From: an uncultured Synergistales bacterium
Lineage (GTDB): Bacteria > Synergistota > Synergistia > Synergistales > Aminobacteriaceae
Direction: 5' to 3'
Length of the DNA stretch: 6,003 nt
Assembly: GCA_905236605.1 (NCBI GenBank)
Contig: CAJORD010000126.1
Coordinates: 1 to 6,003, forward strand
Below the pieces are notes generated by a model, which had not been told where the DNA came from, made no database searches, and saw only the letters and a program-made list of their open reading frames with translations. How positions within the stretch are numbered: the stretch's first letter is position 1; each line of letters opens with the position of its first letter. The position numbers and the translations under genes were made by a program. This document shows, piece after piece, positions 1-4,785 of this stretch.

Positions 1-576
1 AGGACTTACGCCATGTTCATATTCGTCGAAAATTCTACGAACGACTTTCGCTTCTTCTTCAACAATGATGTACTCTACACCATCTTTCTTTATAAAACCA
101 TAAAGTCTCGTCCAGCTCACATATCCATTTCGTGCCCGCATACGAATTCCTCGCTTGACTCGTTCGGATATATTTCTGCTTTCTTCCTGCGCAAACGCAC
201 TCATGATAGTTAGAAACATTTCTGAATACGGTGCTCCAGTGTCAATTTGCTCTTTTTCAAACTGAACGCTGATTCCCAATTCTTTTAATTTCTTCAGAGT
301 TTCTATAACTAGCACCGTGTTTCTTGCAAATCTTGAAATACTTTTCACAAGTATAATATCAAATTTGTGTTTCCTGGCATCTCTCATCATTTTCTTAAAC
401 GCTGGTCTATTTGCATTTGTGCCTGTAGCTTCAGAATCTGCATAAATTCCTGCAAAAATCCATTCGGAATTTTTCATAATTTTTTCCGTTGCAAGCTCAA
501 TCTGATTATCCTGGCTTCCTTGCTGGCTATCAAACCCCGTAGAAACACGACAGTAAGCACAAACTCGCTTCTTCAT
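1..576 (-). CDS. Serine recombinase, N-terminal 192 residues (runs off the left edge)
   Basis: Resolvase/invertase-type site-specific recombinase, which would cut and rejoin DNA through a phosphoserine link, probably to integrate or excise the element. The open frame runs without a stop from an ATG at 576 to base 1, giving 192 residues; the C-terminus lies outside the window. The N-terminal catalytic domain is complete: YCRVS at residues 8-12 gives the nucleophile Ser12 and Arg10, NRPAF at 56-60 gives a conserved Arg57, and VKSISRFAR at 77-85 gives the active-site Arg82 and Arg85. From about residue 147 the frame enters the DNA-binding 'recombinase' domain (YGF..., then EEEAKVVRRIFDEY at 173-186), so a large serine recombinase of roughly 450-550 residues is expected. 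The start lies 1 nt after the stop of the upstream recombinase, with a GAAGAG ribosome site 9 nt before the ATG inside that gene. The two are therefore co-transcribed and probably translationally coupled. The identity is firm; the role in integration is inferred. Confidence 0.9.
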   Translation of the reverse strand, partial: MKKRVCAYCRVSTGFDSQQGSQDNQIELATEKIMKNSEWIFAGIYADSEATGTNANRPAFKKMMRDARKHKFDIILVKSISRFARNTVLVIETLKKLKELGISVQFEKEQIDTGAPYSEMFLTIMSAFAQEESRNISERVKRGIRMRARNGYVSWTRLYGFIKKDGVEYIIVEEEAKVVRRIFDEYEHGVSP

Positions 577-577
577 T

Positions 578-1612
578 TTAACGCGCTCTTCGTACTTCCC
601 AGAGTCTAATATGTCGACCTGGCATTCTTGGAATATATTTTTTTACAGCAAGCAGCATCGGATCTTCATTTGCAATAGCCTGAACCATATTCACACCGTC
701 AAAGCACTCTTGGCCAGCAAGCTGTTTATCTCGTATCATTTGCGTGATTATTTTCCAAAGTTCGCGACTTATCATTGGCTCGTGATGATTTTCAACATAA
801 TATTGGTCTTCTATTTTATTATTAGGAACACATCTTCGGCCTCTCCCAGCTATATTCATTACGACGGTTTTATTAGTAAGAATATCTCCAACATAGACTT
901 CAGAGAGTAGCAACGACTTAACCATATGAGAGTTCCATTTTCGTTTTGTGCTGTCTATCTGCTCAAATTGGTTTAGACGCCTAGCAATCTCAGTAAACGA
1001 ATATCCGTTCGCTGCCATAAGATAAGCTAGCTTGACACGTATAGCCTGCTCTGGAACAATCACCCATTCTTTTTCATCTCGCTTGTAACCATAGGCGGAC
1101 TTCTGTAAAGGAGTTCCCTTCTGATTCATTGCCCTCAAAATCATCTTCACATTAGTGGAGAGATTGACACTTTCCATTTCTGCAATCGTCGCAAGAGTCG
1201 TAAGAATAACATCTCCATATCCACTTAAAGAATCAAGACTTTGTTCAAGAAAATAGACTCCAACGCCTAGACTTGTAAGCTTCCGCAAATATTCCAGAGT
1301 ATCTGAAGCAGAACGTGAGAATCGGGCAATAGATTTTGTTAGAATGTAATCAATTTGTCCGTCTTGCGCATGTTTCATTAATTGCTGAAATCCATAACGC
1401 CCTTCTGTTCGCCTACCTGATTTAGCGTAATCGCCGTAAGCCCCCGCAAAAATCCAACCTTCGTGATTTTCGATCTCTTTTATAAAGAATGTTCGTTGGC
1501 TCGCATAGGAACCTTCTTCTGAGTTTTCCTCCTCTAGTGAAACTCGATAGTAAGCTGCTACACGAAGATTATTTTTGTTTTCAATACCGAATTTGTCGCC
1601 TAGAATAATCAT
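578..1612 (-). CDS. Compact large-serine-recombinase family protein (344 aa), lacking the zinc ribbon
   Basis: Second serine recombinase of the cassette. The catalytic domain spans about residues 16-160: YYRVS at 21-25 gives nucleophile Ser25 and Arg23, Arg72 sits in GRYGF, and TKSIARFSR at 92-100 gives Arg97 and Arg100. All expected catalytic residues are present, so it looks active. The DNA-binding 'recombinase' domain follows at about 172-297 (YGY, then VPEQAIRVKLAYLMAANGYS, then YVGDILTNK). Large serine recombinases usually continue with a four-Cys zinc ribbon and a coiled coil. Here only Cys261 and Cys303 occur in the C-terminal part and the protein ends about 45 residues after the recombinase domain. 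The ATG overlaps the stop of the upstream gene (ATGA, 1612-1609) and has an AAAGAGAG ribosome site, which supports this start. The adjacent recombinase starts 1 nt after its stop. It may act as a pair with its neighbour, as CcrA/CcrB do in staphylococci; that analogy is inference. Confidence 0.9.
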   Translation of the reverse strand: MIILGDKFGIENKNNLRVAAYYRVSLEEENSEEGSYASQRTFFIKEIENHEGWIFAGAYGDYAKSGRRTEGRYGFQQLMKHAQDGQIDYILTKSIARFSRSASDTLEYLRKLTSLGVGVYFLEQSLDSLSGYGDVILTTLATIAEMESVNLSTNVKMILRAMNQKGTPLQKSAYGYKRDEKEWVIVPEQAIRVKLAYLMAANGYSFTEIARRLNQFEQIDSTKRKWNSHMVKSLLLSEVYVGDILTNKTVVMNIAGRGRRCVPNNKIEDQYYVENHHEPMISRELWKIITQMIRDKQLAGQECFDGVNMVQAIANEDPMLLAVKKYIPRMPGRHIRLWEVRRAR

Positions 1613-2472
1613 GAGCTCTCTTTATTGCGTGCTGATTTTTCTTTCAGAGCGGCCCTTCTCCTTTTCCATTTTTCTTCATGGGCAGGAGTTCTGAACGCCG
1701 TATGGCCTTCCAGTTTTTTATACAAAATATTGCGAGACTTTTTATATAAAGGTCCATTCATGTCGAGCCTGGTTAGCCAACTTCGGAACCCGAATTTTTC
1801 ATTGTCTCCTTCTGTTCGTTTCGCGTGAACATGTCCCTGCTTAATTGCAGTTTGATTAATTAGTGCGACTAAGTCCGTCCACGCTTTGATAACGTCAGAG
1901 TCATTAGTCTCTGGGAAGCCATTGAAAATCACATCTTTGTCATCAAAACACAAGCCAATTAGGCCTTTCCCCTCAGCTCGCCTTAGTATATCCAATACAT
2001 CGTTCATGAAAATCGGACTATCGAAAAGTAATCTTTCAACAAGTTCATCAGACACCTCAAAACGACCGCCTGTCGCCTTGGAGATCAGACTCCCTTTAGA
2101 GTAAATCGTAAAAACTAAATTCTGAAGCGAAGCTGCTCTGTGTTCATTCAGCGGGAAACGAATTTCTGGCCTGATTATTTTAGGAGGCGACTCGATCAAC
2201 TCATCATAACGTTCAAAATCCGATTCATGTCCTTGTTCTTCTATATCTGTTGTTTCTGCCTGAAAATAACCTTCTGACAACAGCAATTCCAGGAGCTGTT
2301 CGTCCGCATCGTCTTCGAAGCTTACTGTTCCGTCCCTCTCAAGAACAATCCCGCGGATGATATAAGCACATCTGGGCAGCTTTGTATATAGCGCACGCTC
2401 ACCGGTTACGCCTTCTATATATTCGACAATGCTTTTTCTCGTTTTCTTTTGAAAAATTTGATTCATATCCAT
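1609..2472 (-). CDS. 'Virulence-related' family protein of Clostridia mobile elements, function unknown
   Basis: The 287-residue sequence resembles proteins often annotated 'virulence-related protein' in Clostridia prophages and integrative elements; the name is historical and does not establish a function. Recognisable parts are an N-terminal segment (about 11-60) with TRK, then CAYIIRGIVLERDGTV; a central block (about 103-133) beginning IRFPLNEHRAASLQNLV and continuing with IYSKGSLISKA; and the most conserved C-terminal block (about 224-261) with NEKFGFRSWLTRLDMNG, YKKSRNILYKKL and TAFR. The last 20 residues are very basic, which could suit nucleic-acid binding. No catalytic motif, signal peptide or membrane segment is visible. 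An acidic, low-complexity linker lies at about 52-92. It is first in the recombinase operon and overlaps the next gene by ATGA, suggesting a role in element control or recombination. Its own start has no good ribosome site; the ATG at 2466 is an alternative. It may depend on translation of the short ORF just upstream. Confidence 0.75.
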   Translation of the reverse strand: MDMNQIFQKKTRKSIVEYIEGVTGERALYTKLPRCAYIIRGIVLERDGTVSFEDDADEQLLELLLSEGYFQAETTDIEEQGHESDFERYDELIESPPKIIRPEIRFPLNEHRAASLQNLVFTIYSKGSLISKATGGRFEVSDELVERLLFDSPIFMNDVLDILRRAEGKGLIGLCFDDKDVIFNGFPETNDSDVIKAWTDLVALINQTAIKQGHVHAKRTEGDNEKFGFRSWLTRLDMNGPLYKKSRNILYKKLEGHTAFRTPAHEEKWKRRRAALKEKSARNKESS

Positions 2473-2492
2473 CTAAAGAATTTCGCCACGAA

Positions 2493-2552
2493 TTATAAAA
2501 AACGCCCCTGTATTATTATTTCCGACTTTTTATTTACAACAACGCCATTCAT
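2493..2552 (-). CDS. Candidate 19-codon leader ORF ahead of the recombinase operon
   Basis: A short frame starting at ATG 2552 and ending at TAA 2493 would encode 19 residues beginning MNGVVVNKK and ending QGRFL. It is preceded by the best ribosome binding site on this strand, AGGAGA at 2567-2562, 9 nt before the ATG. The next gene (start 2472) begins 20 nt after its stop, in another frame, and has no convincing ribosome site of its own. It could be a translated leader that controls or couples expression of the operon. It could instead be the 5' stump of a host gene whose remainder was separated when the element inserted just downstream of the start. The peptide matches no family I recognise. 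Confidence 0.5.
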   Translation of the reverse strand: MNGVVVNKKSEIIIQGRFL

Positions 2553-2590
2553 TTTTTATTTTCTCCTTTCGAGTATATAAATTTTTCTTA

Positions 2591-2611
2591 ATGATAACTT
2601 AAAAGAAGTGT
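2591..2611 (-). promoter_or_regulatory. Putative promoter of the leader ORF and recombinase operon
   Basis: On the minus strand, TATCAT (2596-2591) matches the -10 consensus in five of six bases and would start transcription near 2584, leaving about 30 nt before the leader ATG with the ribosome site inside it. No good -35 box lies at the usual distance. The 13 bases ACACTTCTTTTAA (2611-2599) just upstream recur exactly at the same relative place in the STAS promoter (3644-3632), and the similarity continues into the -10 box. This may be a shared operator or promoter element. Confidence 0.45.
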
Positions 2612-2651
2612 AAAATAAAGACGTTGTAGGCGTTTATAAGCTATCTTTTCC

Positions 2652-2666
2652 CGCAGAGAACCTGCG
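2652..2666. repeat. Short inverted repeat (CGCAG/CTGCG) after the SRA-like gene
   Basis: CGCAG and CTGCG are separated by 5 bases, forming a perfect 5-bp stem about 15 nt past the stop of the SRA-like gene. No run of T follows it on the minus strand, so it is not a classic Rho-independent terminator. It could be a weak transcription or RNA-stability element. It also sits in the interval where the mobile element meets the flanking DNA, so a recombination site is possible but unproven. Confidence 0.25.
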
Positions 2667-2680
2667 CTTTAAAATGTATC

Positions 2681-3151
2681 TTATGATTTTAATTGGAGTT
2701 TCTTCAATTTAAATTTTATTTCTTGTCTTATAGTTCCGTCTTCGGCTTCGTCGTCTTCTATATCATAATCTACAAGTTCAAATTGCCCTTGACAATAATA
2801 TTCATCAGACGATAATTTTATAAAAAGCGTGATTGTTTTCCCTTTTTGCTCGGCTTCTAAGACAGCTCTGTTTCCTCTTATGAGTTCCTGATCGCCACTT
2901 TTGCCCTCTCCAGAATAAATAAACATTCCGTCATCTGTCCAACCATCATGATAAACATAATTTTTGCGTTTAGATTCGGCTGAAGATATTAAAATTACAG
3001 ATTCGTCGGTGGAATTAATGCCGCGGCCGAAACCCGCTCTTCTGATGTTAAACTGGTCTTCAATTTCTCGATAATCTTGCCTTCTGCTTGTATCGACGAA
3101 GTTGGCTTTGTCGCCAAAAATTTCTTCTAATCTTTCTTTCAGACTTTTCAT
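2681..3151 (-). CDS. Stand-alone ScoMcrA-type SRA-like domain protein (156 aa)
   Basis: After an N-terminal helix-like segment (about 1-35), the protein carries a pattern I associate with the SRA-like domain found in front of HNH nucleases in ScoMcrA-type restriction proteins. It shows RRAGFGRGIN at 37-46 followed by a hydrophobic strand (VILISS), YHDGWTDDGMFIYSGEGKSGD at 67-87 (DGW, DG.F.Y.GEG and GD being the diagnostic parts), RGN at 92-94, GKTITLFIKL at 104-113, YCQGQFELVDYD at 119-130 and IRQEIKFKLKKL near the end. Members of this group read modified DNA bases. The nuclease half is absent: the protein ends exactly where the domain ends, and no HNH-like frame follows in the 130 bases downstream. 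It is therefore an orphan reader, a partner subunit or a remnant. I chose the ATG at 3151 because GGTGA lies 6 nt before it; an in-frame GTG at 3163 would add four residues. No membrane segment or signal peptide is seen. The fold call is from memory of the family pattern. Confidence 0.65.
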   Translation of the reverse strand: MKSLKERLEEIFGDKANFVDTSRRQDYREIEDQFNIRRAGFGRGINSTDESVILISSAESKRKNYVYHDGWTDDGMFIYSGEGKSGDQELIRGNRAVLEAEQKGKTITLFIKLSSDEYYCQGQFELVDYDIEDDEAEDGTIRQEIKFKLKKLQLKS

Positions 3152-3218
3152 TTTTTTCACCACGCTGGCTTTTATTTCTAGCTTAAATTTTCTGAAGTAA
3201 CTTACTAATTATCTATTT

Positions 3219-3250
3219 ATTTTACCCCCCCCAAAGAAAAAGTATCTCAA
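3219..3250 (-). promoter_or_regulatory. Possible promoter of the SRA-like gene, with a G8 run in the spacer
   Basis: On the minus strand TTGAGA (3250-3245, five of six to the -35 consensus) and TAAAAT (3224-3219, five of six to the -10 consensus) are separated by 20 nt, three more than the optimum. Eight consecutive G (3232-3225) end directly at the -10 box. Loss of three G would give the optimal 17-nt spacing. The transcript would carry roughly 60 nt before the ATG at 3151. The boxes are fitted by eye. Confidence 0.3.
3225..3232. repeat. Homopolymer of eight C (G on the minus strand)
   Basis: An uninterrupted run of eight C on the plus strand lies in an otherwise AT-rich intergenic stretch between the STAS and SRA-like genes. 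Runs of this length are prone to slippage during replication. Its place upstream of the SRA-like gene makes it a candidate contingency locus; the length could also vary through sequencing error. Confidence 0.85.
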
Positions 3251-3266
3251 AATTGTATCAAATTTT

Positions 3267-3602
3267 TTAGAGATTCGACGGCGTTACACTCATGGTCTTG
3301 TCGATCCCGGTCATTTTGAAAATATCCATGACCTCATCGGGGACATTTATAATTTTTACACGCGAAGGATATTGTTTCGCAAGTTTGAATAAAATTCTAA
3401 GTCCAAGGCTCGAAATATAAAGCAAGTCTTTGAAATCTAAGATTACATTTTCAAGTTCGGAGTTTTGTTTTGCGAGCACGTTGTTAATTTTTTCTTCAGC
3501 AACTGGACACGTAAGATTATCAAGACTCCCGGCAATATATATAAGGCAATCATTATTTTCCCTTGCCGTTGTAATTTTAAATTTCAAATTCAACACCTGC
3601 AC
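3267..3602 (-). CDS. Single-domain STAS protein, anti-anti-sigma factor type
   Basis: The 111 residues form one STAS domain and nothing else, as in SpoIIAA and RsbV, which bind a kinase-type anti-sigma factor and release a sigma factor when unphosphorylated. The conserved core is visible: CLIYIAGSLDNLTCP at 19-33 (the usual G.LD segment), then VILDFKDLLYISSLGLRIL at 53-71. YISSLGLR occupies the place of the phosphorylation loop (DS[ST]GLG in SpoIIAA and RsbV), so Ser65 is the expected phospho-acceptor and Ser64 replaces the usual Asp. The C-terminal helix carries IFKMTGIDKTM, typical of the family. It is cytoplasmic, with no signal or membrane segment. The start is uncertain: the GTG at 3602 lacks a ribosome site, while TTG at 3587 has AGGTG 6 nt upstream and would remove five residues. 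No kinase or sigma gene is present in the window, so its partner is elsewhere. It is divergent from serC across about 97 bases. Confidence 0.85.
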   Translation of the reverse strand: MQVLNLKFKITTARENNDCLIYIAGSLDNLTCPVAEEKINNVLAKQNSELENVILDFKDLLYISSLGLRILFKLAKQYPSRVKIINVPDEVMDIFKMTGIDKTMSVTPSNL

Positions 3603-3622
3603 TTTATAAAATTTTTATCGAG

Positions 3623-3644
3623 ATTATAACATTAAAAGAAGTGT
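3623..3644 (-). promoter_or_regulatory. Putative promoter of the STAS gene, extended -10
   Basis: On the minus strand TGTTATAAT (3631-3623) is a full extended -10 motif (TGnTATAAT), which would start transcription near 3616. The -35 region is poor, as often with extended -10 promoters. The segment 3644-3632, ACACTTCTTTTAA, is repeated exactly in front of the recombinase operon (2611-2599), and the match continues through the -10 box with one mismatch and one 1-nt gap. Confidence 0.55.
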
Positions 3645-3656
3645 TCGCTATCTCAC

Positions 3657-3665
3657 TGATATAAT
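3657..3665 (+). promoter_or_regulatory. Putative serC-serA promoter, extended -10
   Basis: TGATATAAT is a perfect extended -10 motif (TGnTATAAT). Transcription would start near 3672, leaving about 28 nt before the serC start. No clear -35 box is found at 16-18 nt. It diverges from the STAS promoter, with the two -10 boxes about 31 bases apart, so a regulator bound between them could affect both directions. Confidence 0.6.
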
Positions 3666-3683
3666 AGCGGCGAAAAATTTTTT

Positions 3684-3690
3684 AAGGAGA
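3684..3690 (+). promoter_or_regulatory. Strong ribosome binding site that fixes the TTG start of serC
   Basis: AAGGAGA lies 9 nt before the TTG at 3700. No in-frame ATG lies near it, and the encoded sequence beginning MSRVFNFSAGP matches the normal N-terminus of the enzyme, so the TTG start is well supported. Confidence 0.8.
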
Positions 3691-3699
3691 CGAGTTATT

Positions 3700-4785
3700 T
3701 TGAGCAGAGTTTTCAATTTCAGCGCAGGGCCAGCAGTTTTGCCCGAAGAAGTTTTGAAGACAGCGCAGGCGGAAATGCTTGAATATAAAAATTCTGGTAT
3801 GTCCGTCATGGAGATGAGCCACAGGTCGAAAGACTTTGAAGAAATTTTAGAGACAGCAGAAAAAGACCTTCGCACTTTAATGAACATTCCCGAAAATTAT
3901 AAAGTTTTGTTTCTTCAGGGCGGAGGCTGCACACAGTTTGCTATGGTTCCGATGAACTTGATGAAAAATAAAGTCGCCGATTATATCGTTACTGGCCAAT
4001 GGTCAAAGAAAGCCGCGGCCGAAGCAAAAATTTTTGGCACGGTCAACGAAGTCGCAAGCTCAGCGGACAAAAATTTTTCTTATATTCCCGATCTTAGCGA
4101 TTTGAATATTAGCGACAACGCCGACTACGTTTATATTTGCCAGAATGAAACCGTTCACGGCACTACAATTCGCGAACTTCCAAACACAAAAGGGAAAATT
4201 TTGGTCGCGGACGTGTCTTCAATGTTTTTAAGCGAACCTGTAGACGTCAGCAAGTACGGCATAATTTGGGGCGGCGTTCAAAAGAATGTCGGACCGGCCG
4301 GCGTTACGATTGTCATAATTCGCGAAGATTTGATTCGTGATGACGTCTTGCCTTTCACGCCCACAATGATGAAATATAAAACTCACGCGGATAATAATTC
4401 GCTTTACAACACTCCCCCTTGCTACAACATTTATATTTGCGGGCTAGTCTTCAAATGGCTTCTGAAACTTGGCGGGACTTCGGAAATGAAAAAAATTAAT
4501 GAAGCTAAGGCAAAAATTCTTTACGATTATCTTGACGGCTCAAAAATTTTTCATGGGACTGTCGAAAAGAAAGACCGCTCGCTCATGAACGTCCCGTTTG
4601 TAACAGGAAGCAAAGAGCTTGATGCTGAATTCGTCGCCGCTGCTACTAAGGCCGGATTAAAAAATATCAAAGGTCATCGTTCAGTCGGAGGCATGAGAGC
4701 TTCTCTTTATAATGCGATGCCGATCAAAGGAGTTAAAGCGCTCGTGGATTTCATGGCCGATTTTGAGAAAGGACACGCGAAATAA
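3700..4785 (+). CDS. serC: Phosphoserine aminotransferase
   Basis: Pyridoxal-phosphate enzyme that transfers the amino group of glutamate to 3-phosphohydroxypyruvate, giving phosphoserine, the second step of serine synthesis; cytoplasmic, usually a dimer. Its 361 residues match the usual length (362 in E. coli). Family marks in order: FNFSAGPAVLP at 5-15; MEMSHRSKDF at 37-46, with Arg42 for substrate binding; FLQGGGCTQFAMVPMN at 71-86; TGQWS at 98-102; NETVHGTT at 149-156; DVSS at 171-174, Asp171 holding the cofactor ring nitrogen; WGGVQKNVGPAG at 190-201, with Lys195 the expected cofactor lysine; NTPP at 237-240; and GHRSVGGMRASLYNA at 325-339, with His326, Arg327 and Arg333 for substrate groups. 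All key residues are intact. It begins with TTG behind a strong ribosome site and overlaps serA by one base (TAATG), so the two are translated together. Confidence 0.97.
   Translation: MSRVFNFSAGPAVLPEEVLKTAQAEMLEYKNSGMSVMEMSHRSKDFEEILETAEKDLRTLMNIPENYKVLFLQGGGCTQFAMVPMNLMKNKVADYIVTGQWSKKAAAEAKIFGTVNEVASSADKNFSYIPDLSDLNISDNADYVYICQNETVHGTTIRELPNTKGKILVADVSSMFLSEPVDVSKYGIIWGGVQKNVGPAGVTIVIIREDLIRDDVLPFTPTMMKYKTHADNNSLYNTPPCYNIYICGLVFKWLLKLGGTSEMKKINEAKAKILYDYLDGSKIFHGTVEKKDRSLMNVPFVTGSKELDAEFVAAATKAGLKNIKGHRSVGGMRASLYNAMPIKGVKALVDFMADFEKGHAK

Noticed and set aside
367..910. Plus-strand open frames of 80-99 codons opposite the recombinase genes
   Set aside because: They lie entirely antisense to genes with clear catalytic motifs, have no ribosome sites I can see and resemble no family; they are coding-strand shadows.
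1625..2104. Plus-strand open frames of 67 and 72 codons
   Set aside because: Antisense shadows of the 'virulence-related' gene, with Ser/Leu/Phe-rich composition typical of reverse reading.
2572..2577. TATACT as the -10 box of the recombinase operon
   Set aside because: It would start transcription within or just past the leader ribosome site and has no -35 box at the right distance; TATCAT at 2596-2591 fits better.
2493..2639. TTATAAA..CGCC inverted arms as transposon terminal repeats
   Set aside because: They need a 3-nt gap to align, lie only about 150 bases apart with no transposase between, and are AT-rich enough to arise by chance.
2652..2666. Rho-independent terminator for the SRA-like gene
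   Set aside because: The stem is only 5 bp and is followed on the minus strand by GGGAAAAG, not a T run.
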